A DNA stretch of 64,000 bases from Aquiflexum gelatinilyticum (GTDB lineage Bacteria; Bacteroidota; Bacteroidia; Cytophagales; Cyclobacteriaceae): NCBI RefSeq assembly GCF_024741135.1, contig NZ_JANSUY010000001.1, positions 855,743 through 919,742 of the forward strand. The letters are read 5' to 3'. This document shows positions 8,908 through 16,730 of this stretch, piece after piece. Position 1 is the stretch's first letter. Every line of letters begins with the position of its first letter. Both the position numbers and the translations under genes were made by a program. The notes below the pieces were generated by a model. That model made no database searches, had not been told where the DNA came from, and saw only the letters and a program-made list of their open reading frames with translations.

Positions 8908-9404
8908 GGTTAATTTCTTTGCTTTAGTGCTAATTTTATAACAATCATGAAATGATCCTTTCCATCAATTTGATAGATGTTATATCAGTGTTTATGAATT
9001 GATTTTAAATGATTTATCAAAGGATTTTGAATTATACCTGCTCATTTATTTTTAAGCCTCAGCAAAATGGATTGACCATTATTCTAAAAAATATCATTTT
9101 TTTGCCGGAGACTAGGGTTGATTATCCTGAATAATTTGCTTCTTTTTCATGGAACCCGCATTGTGGTCCTCCTGAACCAAAACGATCCTGACTAAATTGA
9201 ACCATCAATGGAAACCCAAAAGTAAAGACATATTTGCCAAGAACAAGTCTTGCATATATAATGGTAAGATTCTTTGAAATATTGTTGCAATATGGATTAA
9301 AAGAAAAACCAGTGTTTCATTTGAACAGTGGTTTTTTAGTTGATTTTATGGCCAACTTTATCCAAAAGTCTTTATATTTATTTAAACTAAACCAAAAATA
9401 GCTT
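8908..9404. other. Intergenic region upstream of the ethylene-receptor-like operon
   Basis: About 500 nt of AT-rich DNA with no credible gene. It contains a short inverted repeat (atattg-ttg-caatat, about 9278-9292), a terminator-like hairpin (9303-9336) and a TATATTTA element at 9373-9380, which matches 7 of 8 positions of the TAnnTTTG box, 25 nt before the next ATG. No clear -33 partner was found. Confidence 0.5.
9303..9336 (+). terminator. Hairpin with T run upstream of the EBD gene
   Basis: A 13-bp stem with one mismatch (aaaaaccagtgtt paired with aacagtggttttt) around catttg, followed by a T run. It is 395 nt past the sulfatase stop and 70 nt before the ethylene-receptor-like gene, so it either ends a long 3' UTR or insulates the operon. 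Confidence 0.6.
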
Positions 9405-9884
9405 ATGGAACAGGTAGGAGAATTTATTTCTAAACTATTTTCCGCTGAGGATTGGCCTGCGAGGTGGGTTTGTGGAAAGTGGTCATCTTTTCATGGTTGG
9501 ATTTATATTACAAGTGATATAGCAATCTGGTTGGCATATTTTGTAATTCCGGCTATCATTATTTTTTTCGTCCAAAAAAGACACAACCTTCCATTTTTAC
9601 CTGTTTTTTGGTTATTCGGGGCTTTTATCATCCTCTGTGGAAGTACACATTTGATGGATGCCGTGATGTTTTGGTGGCCTGGATATAGACTAAGTGCACT
9701 CTTGAGGGTAATGACTGCCCTGGTAAGCATGGCAACGGCGCTTATGCTCATTAGAGAATTACCAAAATTAATAGAAGAAAGACCGGAGGATGAGTTGAAA
9801 ACTTATCAACTGGAAAAACAATTGAAGCAGTATGAAGCGGAGATTTCTGAGTTAAAAGAACTGCTGAAAAATAGGCCAAAATAA
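9405..9884 (+). CDS. Stand-alone ethylene-binding-domain (ETR1-like) membrane protein
   Basis: A 159-residue protein with three membrane segments (about 32-55, 63-90, 97-116) and a short coiled coil (about 125-155), and no kinase domain. The membrane part matches the ethylene-binding domain of plant ETR1-type receptors. SDIAIWLAYFVIP gives Asp38, Tyr45 and Pro49; FGAFIILCGSTHLMD gives Ile75, Cys78 and His82. ETR1 has Asp25, Tyr32, Pro36, Ile62, Cys65 and His69, so the spacings are identical; Cys65 and His69 bind the copper cofactor. In plants and cyanobacteria this domain is fused to signalling modules. Here it ends after the coiled coil and the kinase is the next gene, with TAA/ATG sharing one base. 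Probable role: a copper-dependent small-molecule sensor passing its signal through the coiled coil. The actual ligand is untested. Confidence 0.9.
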   Translation: MEQVGEFISKLFSAEDWPARWVCGKWSSFHGWIYITSDIAIWLAYFVIPAIIIFFVQKRHNLPFLPVFWLFGAFIILCGSTHLMDAVMFWWPGYRLSALLRVMTALVSMATALMLIRELPKLIEERPEDELKTYQLEKQLKQYEAEISELKELLKNRPK

Positions 9885-11041
9885 TGCTTTCCAACCGCCA
9901 ATCAATGTTGTATTTACAAAACGCTGCTTTGATTTTCATTGCTGGAGTGATTGCAGGTATAGTGTTCATTGTGGATTTCAACACAGACCTAACAATAGCG
10001 GTAGCGAGTATGTATTGTATGGTGATTTTATACAGCTGGTTATTGCCTGGAAAATACTCGACGATTTTTGCTGCATTGATATGTACTTTGCTCACTATAA
10101 TCTCTGCAATTCATACAGATGGGATAGGTAGGAGCGATAATGAACTATCAAAATTGAATGTTATTATTTCTTTGGTTGTAATTTGGGTATGTGTAATCCT
10201 TGTTTTTATTGCCAAGAGCAGTTTTTCAAGTATTGAAAAAATCAACAAACAGTTGTCAGAAAATGCCTATAAGCTTTTTGAAACTGTGAAAGAATTAGAT
10301 GTCCAAAAAAAAGAGCTGTCAGAGCATAAAATCCAACTTGAAAAACTAAACACCCATCTTGAAGTTAAAAACAGAGAATTGGAGCGGTTTACCAGTATTG
10401 CAAGCCATGACCTTCAAGAGCCACTTAGAACTATTGGAAATATGAACCAGCTGATCAAGAAAAAGTACTATTCAACTTTTGATGATCAAGGAAAAAAAAT
10501 TTTAGAATATGTATCAACGGCTACCGTAAGAATGATCAACCTTATTAAAGGGCTTTTGGAATTTAGCAGAATAGGAAATAAAAGGGAATTAACAGATGTA
10601 GATATTCACGAACTTGTACATATGATTACTTTGGATTTTGGAATGGCGTTGAAAACAGTCAATGGAAGTATTGAAGTTGGTGAATTACCGGTGGTTCAAG
10701 GAAATCAAGTGGAGCTCAGGATGCTTTTCCAAAATTTAATAGGAAATGGTTTGAAATTCAATAAACCGGATGTTCCGCCAATAGTTCAGGTTTCTTTTAC
10801 AGAATCAGGTTCTCATTATCAGTTTTGCATAAAAGACAATGGCATCGGAATAGATAAAGATGATTATGAAAAAATATTTCTGATCTTCCAAAGGTTACAT
10901 TCTGTGGAAGAATATGAAGGTACCGGACTGGGTCTTGCCTACTGCCGAAAAATAGTTGAATTGCACGGTGGAAGAATTTGGGTTAACTCAAAAAAAGATG
11001 TTGGGAGTTCTTTTAATTTCACAATTGAGAAAAGAAAATGA
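9884..11041 (+). CDS. Membrane sensor histidine kinase, partner of the ETR1-like protein
   Basis: A 385-residue kinase. About four membrane segments (12-31, 37-54, 58-76, 92-111) are followed by a coiled coil (115-165). The HisKA dimerisation helix has FTSIASHDLQEPLRTIG (phospho-acceptor His175), and the HATPase domain has the N box (LFQNLIGNGLKFN), G1 box DNGIGI (318-323) and G2 box GTGLGL (346-351). The SHDLQEP type is common in cyanobacterial-phytochrome-like and Bacteroidota kinases. Its N-terminal membrane domain is not an ethylene-binding domain and no ligand domain is visible, so it likely depends on the preceding protein for input. It overlaps that gene by 1 nt and the regulator gene by 4 nt, indicating translational coupling. 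Confidence 0.93.
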   Translation: MLSNRQSMLYLQNAALIFIAGVIAGIVFIVDFNTDLTIAVASMYCMVILYSWLLPGKYSTIFAALICTLLTIISAIHTDGIGRSDNELSKLNVIISLVVIWVCVILVFIAKSSFSSIEKINKQLSENAYKLFETVKELDVQKKELSEHKIQLEKLNTHLEVKNRELERFTSIASHDLQEPLRTIGNMNQLIKKKYYSTFDDQGKKILEYVSTATVRMINLIKGLLEFSRIGNKRELTDVDIHELVHMITLDFGMALKTVNGSIEVGELPVVQGNQVELRMLFQNLIGNGLKFNKPDVPPIVQVSFTESGSHYQFCIKDNGIGIDKDDYEKIFLIFQRLHSVEEYEGTGLGLAYCRKIVELHGGRIWVNSKKDVGSSFNFTIEKRK

Positions 11042-11457
11042 GTAAAAAAATCAAAAATTTGGATTGCGTATTGTTAATTGATGACGATCATGCCACAAAC
11101 TTTTACCATACGCTTATAGTAGAGGAAGAATGGGCTGGGTTGCCTGTACAATCAGTGTCCTCTGCCAAAGAAGGACTTGACTTTCTGCTTTGCAAAGGTC
11201 GATATTCAAATTGTCCAAGACCGGGCATTATATTTTTGGACATCAACATGCCAGGCATGTCAGGCTGGGATTTTATGGAAAAGTATAATGAACTATCCAA
11301 AGATATTCATGACAGGGCTGTTGTAGCCATGCTTACGACAAGTATTAATCCAGATGATCTCAATAGGGCTGCAAAAGTCCCTAGAGTTAAGGAATTTATT
11401 TCTAAACCTTTGACTCCTGAAATTTTTTGGAAGGTGGTCAACGAAAATTTCATTTGA
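11038..11457 (+). CDS. Single-domain response regulator (CheY/Rcp1-like)
   Basis: A 139-residue receiver domain with no output domain. The acidic pocket VLLIDDD (residues 11-17), phospho-acceptor IFLDINMPG (Asp68), the conserved Thr100 (MLTTS) and FISKPL (Lys123) are all present. It starts inside the stop codon of the kinase gene (ATGA overlap) and must be its partner. It presumably acts by protein contact, as do the Rcp1-type regulators downstream of cyanobacterial phytochromes and of the Synechocystis ETR1 homologue. What it controls cannot be seen: the next gene is more than 600 nt away. Confidence 0.93.
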   Translation: MSKKIKNLDCVLLIDDDHATNFYHTLIVEEEWAGLPVQSVSSAKEGLDFLLCKGRYSNCPRPGIIFLDINMPGMSGWDFMEKYNELSKDIHDRAVVAMLTTSINPDDLNRAAKVPRVKEFISKPLTPEIFWKVVNENFI

Positions 11458-12084
11458 AAAGAAGATTAGATATTTGGAAGATTTTTCTGGGTTGTAAAAT
11501 TGATTGATTTATGGTTTTGATTTTTTCTGTAACAGCAATAGCTATGTGGTTTTTTATTTAACCCCAATAATTATTTGGTAATGCAGTTCCTTTCATTTAC
11601 CAGAAATTTGATGTTTTGAAATTTTTTCAACTATGGACAGCGGTTATTTGACGATACAGATTCAGTTCTCATTCTGGTTCTGTGTTTTTTCTGAATCCTT
11701 AATACTCGGTGCTTTAGTGACTTTATTTTTGGATCAAAAGATTTAGCGGTCTGCCTGCTTATCTTATTCCGAAACCAACATTGATCAGAGAAATCGTTGG
11801 ACTATTTATTTCGCCTTCGGTCAAAAACAATAAACCAATCGAAAAATATTGTTTTCCGAGCCGGTTAATTTGGAATAATTTGAACCATATATTCCCTTTA
11901 TGAGCATTTTCAATTTTAAGGTGTTGAGGGACAAAATTCGTGGTTATCGATTCTTTCCATATGGCGCTTCTGATTCCTTATTTAAGTAAGACCGCAAACC
12001 ATGATGTTGAAGTTCAGAAACAGGATTTGCTATCAATAATGCCTCTGAAATAAATTTTGTATCTTCTCCCCAAAACCCCAACAA
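11458..12084. other. Intergenic region without a credible gene
   Basis: About 630 nt with stop codons in all frames and no RNA fold or repeat that I recognise. Only the last 60 nt, with the promoter-like element at 12026-12059, show organisation. Confidence 0.5.
12026..12059 (+). promoter_or_regulatory. Candidate promoter of the DUF1080 gene
   Basis: TTTG at 12026-12029, a 21-nt spacer and TAAATTTTG at 12051-12059, one T longer than the TAnnTTTG consensus. The ATG follows 25 nt later. Confidence 0.45.
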
Positions 12085-12885
12085 ATGAACAGGTCAATAA
12101 ATCTTACTTTATCTTCAATAATAATTATGACCGTGTTGTCATGTGGAGAAAGCAAAACCAATGAAAGTGAATCAGAATCATGGCAATCCCTCTTTGATGG
12201 AGAAAGTCTAAACGGATGGATTCCTAAATTCCACAAACATGAGGTAGGCGACAATTTCGGTGAAACCTTTAGGGTCGTTGATGGATCGATTCAGGTTAAC
12301 TATGACCAATATGAAGTTTTTGAGGAAAAATATGGACATCTATTCTACAAAGAGCCCTTTTCATCCTTTCATCTCAAATGGGAATATCGGTTTACCGACC
12401 AATGGATGGCTGATGCTCCGGATTTTACTTTTCGAAACAGTGGTGTCATGTTTCATTCCCAAGATCCCAAAACCATACTCAAAGATCAAGATTGGCCTGT
12501 TTCGGTAGAGTATCAGATGTTGGCCGATGCCGAAGATGGCAAACCTCGACCAACTGGAAATATGTGTTCTCCCGGCACCCAAGTTTATTTTGAAGGAGAG
12601 TCCGATCCGCGACATTGCATCAATTCCAATTCTGCCACTTTTCCTTGGGACGAATGGGTCAAGGCAGAACTTATTGTTTATGGGGATTCTTTGGTTTTTC
12701 ACCTGGTCAATGGCGATACTGTTCTTCAATATACAAAACCACATCAAAAGCTTTCCGGAGGTGTGGCCAATGGATATCAAAGTGATTTATTTGAAGAAGA
12801 CAGGCCTTTGAAATCCGGATATATTGGATTGCAGGCTGAAGGCCAAGGAGTTGAATTCAAAGAAATCAAAATCAAAAAACTGTAA
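12085..12885 (+). CDS. DUF1080 lipoprotein (3-keto-disaccharide hydrolase domain)
   Basis: A 266-residue lipoprotein (lipobox LSCG near residue 20) made of one concanavalin-like jelly-roll domain, Pfam PF06439. Typical marks are the opening WQSLFDGESLNGW, the middle NSGVMFHSQDP and YQMLAD, the CSPGTQVY block, and the closing IGLQAEGQGVEFKEIKIKKL. Members bind or hydrolyse glycosides, and some cleave 3-keto-glucosides; I cannot say which applies. It is followed, across an 81-nt repeat-filled gap, by a FAD-dependent oxidoreductase that is also exported, so both may act on the same extracellular glycan product. Confidence 0.88.
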   Translation: MNRSINLTLSSIIIMTVLSCGESKTNESESESWQSLFDGESLNGWIPKFHKHEVGDNFGETFRVVDGSIQVNYDQYEVFEEKYGHLFYKEPFSSFHLKWEYRFTDQWMADAPDFTFRNSGVMFHSQDPKTILKDQDWPVSVEYQMLADAEDGKPRPTGNMCSPGTQVYFEGESDPRHCINSNSATFPWDEWVKAELIVYGDSLVFHLVNGDTVLQYTKPHQKLSGGVANGYQSDLFEEDRPLKSGYIGLQAEGQGVEFKEIKIKKL

Positions 12886-12891
12886 TCCAAT

Positions 12892-12966
12892 TAACCCCTA
12901 AACATTTAACCAATTACTTGTTCTGAGCGCAGTCGAAGTAACCATTAACCAATAACCTAATAACCA
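12892..12966. repeat. TAACC-type heptad repeats with an embedded dispersed word
   Basis: The gap between the DUF1080 and oxidoreductase genes consists of 7-nt units: taacccc, taaacat, ttaacca, attactt at 12892-12919, then taaccat, taaccaa, taaccta (12939-12959), and ataacca running into the next ATG (12967). Between the two arrays sits gttctgagcgcagtcgaag (12920-12938), whose reverse complement I know as a dispersed intergenic word in many Bacteroidota. The same TAACCAA units recur at 32503-32530. Confidence 0.75.
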
Positions 12967-14628
12967 ATGTCCAAAACCCTCAATCTCCTAATAGCAATTC
13001 TTCTGATAGTGTTTTCTGGCTGTAAATCAGAAAACGATTCTTCTTACGAAGCCGATCTTATCATTTACGGTGGTACTTCGGCAGGAATCACTGCGGCTGT
13101 TCAAGCAAAAAAGATGGGAAAAACAGTGATTGTAGTTTCACCTGATATTCACCTTGGAGGATTGTCAGCCGGCGGATTGGGCTTTACCGATACAGGGGAC
13201 AAATCTGTGATCGGAGGTTTGTCAAGAGAGTTTTACCATCGGGTTTATATGCACTACCAAAATGATTCGGCTTGGAAATGGCAAAAAAGGGAAGATTATG
13301 GTAACAAAGGACAAGGAACTCCGGCCATCGATGGCAATGCCCGAACAATGTGGATTTTTGAACCGCATGTAGCGGAGATGGTTTTTGAAGATTTTGTCAG
13401 AGAACATGAAATCACTGTCCTAAGGGATGAATGGCTGGACAGGGAAACCGGTGTCGTAAAAGAAAAAGGAAAAATCATTTCCTTCAAAACGCTTTCAGAA
13501 AAAACCTTCAAAGGAAAAGTATTTATCGACGCGACTTATGAAGGAGATCTGATGGCTGCGGCAGGCGTCAGTTATCATGTAGGAAGGGAATCCAATGAAA
13601 CCTATGGCGAAACATGGAATGGAGTTCAGGTCGGAGTATTCCAACACAGGCATTATTTCAAGGAACCTGTGAGTCCTTACGTCATCCCTGATGATCCCAA
13701 TAGTGGACTTTTGCCTGAAATTTCTGATTTTCCACCTGGAAAAAACGGTGAGGGGGATCAGCGCCTACAGGCATATAATTTCCGCATGGCGCTGAGTCAG
13801 CATCCCGATAACCGGGTTCCTTTTCCAAAACCGGAGAATTATGATCCTAAACGATATGAGCTTTTAGCCCGGGTTTTTGAAAGTGGCTGGGATGAGACTT
13901 TTGACAAGTTTGATGACATTCCCAATCTAAAAACCGACACCAATAACCATGGTCCTTTCAGTACTGATTATATCGGGAAGAATTACAGCTATCCAGAAGC
14001 CAGTTATGAAGAAAGGAAAATGATGATCAAGGAGCATGAAGATTACCAAAAAGGATTGATGTATTTCTTGGCAAATGACCAAAAAGTACCTGCCAAGGTG
14101 AAGGAAGAAATATCAAAATGGGGATTGGCAAAAGATGAATTTATGGATAACGGAAATTGGCCACATCAGATTTATGTCCGTGAAGCAAGACGCATGATCG
14201 GAGATTATGTGATGACCGAACATGATGTGTTGGGAAGAAAAGAGGTGCCAAAATCTGTAGGCATGGGCTCTTACTCCCTGGATTCACACAATGTACAGCG
14301 TTTTGTGACCGAGGAGGGATTCGTTCAGAACGAGGGTGATATCGGCGTTCATCCCGAGAATCCTTACAGCATTTCTTATGGAACCATTGTTCCTAAAAAA
14401 CAAGAATGCGAAAATCTTTTGGTTCCTGTCTGCGTCTCAAGTTCCCATACCGCATTCGGCTCCATTAGAATGGAACCTGTTTTTATGATTTTGGGACAAT
14501 CAGCGGCTACAGCGGCAGCATTGGCGATTGACGGAAATATGGCGGTTCAGGATTTGACTTACGAAAAAATCCAAGCTAGACTGAAGGCAGATGGGCAGGT
14601 AATGGTCTTGGAAGAAAGATTAAAATAA
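12967..14628 (+). CDS. Exported FAD-dependent oxidoreductase (FAD_oxidored family)
   Basis: A 553-residue protein with a lipobox (FSGC, Cys19) and then a Rossmann dinucleotide-binding start: DLIIYGGTSAGITAAVQAKKMGKTV, a GGTSAG variant of GxGxxG. Continuing motifs are HLGGLSAGGLGFTD, the VFIDATYEGDLMAAAGV block near residue 190, and the C-terminal SIRMEPVFMILGQSAATAAALA that closes the FAD site. This is PF12831, a family of mostly uncharacterised secreted oxidoreductases often linked to polysaccharide breakdown. It sits between the DUF1080 gene and the ECF sigma/SusCD cluster, so a link to that locus is possible but not shown. The substrate is unknown. Confidence 0.85.
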   Translation: MSKTLNLLIAILLIVFSGCKSENDSSYEADLIIYGGTSAGITAAVQAKKMGKTVIVVSPDIHLGGLSAGGLGFTDTGDKSVIGGLSREFYHRVYMHYQNDSAWKWQKREDYGNKGQGTPAIDGNARTMWIFEPHVAEMVFEDFVREHEITVLRDEWLDRETGVVKEKGKIISFKTLSEKTFKGKVFIDATYEGDLMAAAGVSYHVGRESNETYGETWNGVQVGVFQHRHYFKEPVSPYVIPDDPNSGLLPEISDFPPGKNGEGDQRLQAYNFRMALSQHPDNRVPFPKPENYDPKRYELLARVFESGWDETFDKFDDIPNLKTDTNNHGPFSTDYIGKNYSYPEASYEERKMMIKEHEDYQKGLMYFLANDQKVPAKVKEEISKWGLAKDEFMDNGNWPHQIYVREARRMIGDYVMTEHDVLGRKEVPKSVGMGSYSLDSHNVQRFVTEEGFVQNEGDIGVHPENPYSISYGTIVPKKQECENLLVPVCVSSSHTAFGSIRMEPVFMILGQSAATAAALAIDGNMAVQDLTYEKIQARLKADGQVMVLEERLK

Positions 14629-14691
14629 GCCTAACTTTTTTAATCTATATGAATACCTTTAACTTTAAATATTATTCAGAGTAAACCCAAA

Positions 14692-15297
14692 ATGCAAGAC
14701 CTCCAAAATAGCAGAGAATTTGAAAACCCTTTCTCCTTTTCCAAGGACAATGGGCATTTAGCTGATGATGCTTCAATTTGGAACCTTTTTAAATCCGGAA
14801 ATGAGTCTGCATTTATAAAAATATATGAAAGCAATTTTGATCGGCTTTATGCTTATGGGCTGAGGATTACCAAAGACAAAGACTTGGTCAAGGATTCTAT
14901 TCAGGATCTTTTTATTGAATTGCGAAAAGGAAGAAATAACCTTGGAAACACCGATAATATCAAGTTTTACCTTTTCAAATGCCTCAAAAGAAAGATCATC
15001 AAGGAATCGGGTAAATGGTACTCCAACCTTGAAGACATCAATGACAATTATTTTTTTTCATTCAACTTTTCTCATGAACACCATCTGATCAACAGACAGA
15101 TAGATGAGGAACAGGTTATGAAATTGGACCTTGCTGTCAAAAAACTCAGTCCAAGAAAGAAGGAAGTGATTTATTATTTTTTTTATGAAGGATTAAGCTA
15201 CCAACAGATTCAGGAAATCATGGGTCTTGAAAATATCAAATCCGCAAGAAACCTGATCTATAAGGCATTGGATTTTTTGAGAGAGGTGTTAAAATAG
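14692..15297 (+). CDS. ECF RNA polymerase sigma factor of the SusCD locus
   Basis: A 201-residue sigma-70 family protein. Region 2 lies around residues 35-100 (FIKIYESNFDRLYAYGLRITKDKDLVKDSIQDLFIELR), and region 4 around 145-195 (LSPRKKEVIYYFFYEGLSYQQIQEIMG) contains the -35-recognition helix-turn-helix. Regions 1.1 and 3 are missing, as expected for ECF factors. FecR and a SusC with an STN domain follow, which is the trans-envelope FecI/FecR/FecA-type arrangement. Ligand binding at SusC should release this sigma to transcribe the locus. The 232-nt gap to FecR leaves room for a separate promoter. Confidence 0.93.
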   Translation: MQDLQNSREFENPFSFSKDNGHLADDASIWNLFKSGNESAFIKIYESNFDRLYAYGLRITKDKDLVKDSIQDLFIELRKGRNNLGNTDNIKFYLFKCLKRKIIKESGKWYSNLEDINDNYFFSFNFSHEHHLINRQIDEEQVMKLDLAVKKLSPRKKEVIYYFFYEGLSYQQIQEIMGLENIKSARNLIYKALDFLREVLK

Positions 15298-15529
15298 GTT
15301 TTTTGAGGAATAACAGAATTTTTACCAAAGTAAATCAGTGATTTTAGTAAGAATAATCCCAAAGATTATAAGCACATACTTTTTGTATTTAAGTATTTTT
15401 AGTAATTGGTTGGTGGCATATGTTCCTAAAAAAGGTTAAACCTTCGTTCAAATTTTTTTAATTTTTTTAGGAAAGATAGGTGTCATTTGAGCTTTTTTTT
15501 TCTTTTGGTTTAAAGTAGGGATCATCAAT

Positions 15530-16576
15530 ATGAGCAAAATTGAATTTTTCTTGACCAACCCTGAATTCGTTCGATGGGTCAAGGAATCTGATAAAGATTT
15601 GGATGAATATTGGGAAATGTGGATGGAGGCCAATCCTGAAGCATTTCAGGATATTTTGGCAGCAAAGGAAATCATATCTTCAATAGATTTTGGGAAAATC
15701 AAACCTGAGGCCGGTGTCAAGGAAGATATTTTATCCAAAATTTTGAAAGACTACGAGATTGAAACCAAAAAGCAAATGTCTGTTGGAAGCGTTCAGAATA
15801 CACAGAAGAAGGGACTTTGGGACAAGTTTGGTCAGGTGCCGAGAATCGCGGCTATCTTGTTTATTTCCCTTTCGATTCCAATGTATTTTTTGAAATCAAA
15901 CCTCGAAAAGTCAGAAGAAATAGTTGAGGAAGTCATTCCGACTTTGGTAAAAAACATAGCCAAAGGAGAAAAATTGAGTTTTACACTTCCTGACGGGACA
16001 AGGGTCTGGCTCAACTCAGGTTCGACCATAGCTTATCCCGAAAAATTTGGGGCAGATCAGAGGCTGGTAAAAATGGAAGGTGAGGCTTTTTTCGAAATCG
16101 AGAAAGACAGCTTAAGACCCTTTCGGATTGTGTCAAACGGTTTTGTAACCACCGCTTTGGGGACATCCTTTAACCTAAAGGCCAAAGAAACCTCAGGCTT
16201 ACAAGTTTCTTTAATCACTGGAAAAGTGAAAGTAGAGGAGGAGATTTCTAGAGTGGAATTCTTTCTTGAACCCGGATTGGAGTTTCTCGATGATAGAAAA
16301 TCAGGAAAAAGGACAGTCAGAAAATTCAAAGCTGAAAATGTTCTTGCCTGGAAGGAAGGGAAAATCATTTTTCAGAATGCGGGTCTTCCTGAGGTTGTTA
16401 GCGCATTGGAGGATTGGTATGGTGTAGAGATCAAGTTGGTCAATTCAGATAAAGTGACCTGGAAGTTTTCCGGCGAATACCAAAATCAAATATTAGAAAA
16501 TGTACTTAACAGTATGGCATTTATTGAAAAATTCAAATACAAAATAAATGGTAAAAATGTAGAAATGATATTTTAA
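15530..16576 (+). CDS. FecR-type anti-sigma factor
   Basis: A 348-residue single-pass inner-membrane protein. The N-terminal cytoplasmic part (1-100) would bind the sigma factor. The membrane segment lies at about 104-122 (RIAAILFISLSIPMYFL). The periplasmic FecR domain (about 145-240) shows KGEKLSFTLPDGTRVWLNSGSTIAYPEKF and the FFEIEKDSLRPFRIVSNGFVTTALGTSFNL block, and the C-terminus is a DUF4974 domain (about 275-345). It receives the signal from the STN domain of the SusC protein that follows. The order sigma-FecR-SusC is standard for such regulated uptake systems. Confidence 0.93.
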   Translation: MSKIEFFLTNPEFVRWVKESDKDLDEYWEMWMEANPEAFQDILAAKEIISSIDFGKIKPEAGVKEDILSKILKDYEIETKKQMSVGSVQNTQKKGLWDKFGQVPRIAAILFISLSIPMYFLKSNLEKSEEIVEEVIPTLVKNIAKGEKLSFTLPDGTRVWLNSGSTIAYPEKFGADQRLVKMEGEAFFEIEKDSLRPFRIVSNGFVTTALGTSFNLKAKETSGLQVSLITGKVKVEEEISRVEFFLEPGLEFLDDRKSGKRTVRKFKAENVLAWKEGKIIFQNAGLPEVVSALEDWYGVEIKLVNSDKVTWKFSGEYQNQILENVLNSMAFIEKFKYKINGKNVEMIF

Positions 16577-16607
16577 CAAACTATGGTAAAAAAAGACAGC
16601 TCATAAA

Positions 16608-16636
16608 AAAAGCCGACAGATTGGGAAATCTATCGG
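16608..16636 (+). terminator. Weak hairpin between FecR and SusC genes
   Basis: A stem with one mismatch (gccgacagat against atctatcggc) around tgggaa. The T run comes 14 nt later rather than directly after it, so this may be a weak terminator or mRNA processing site that separates the regulator genes from susCD. Confidence 0.4.
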
Positions 16637-16730
16637 CCCGATTTGGTTTTTTGATGTAAAACATTGGGGAATGAAACCATCAAATCACCATGCTTAGTGA
16701 ATAGTTCAATTCAATAAACCTTTCAATAAT

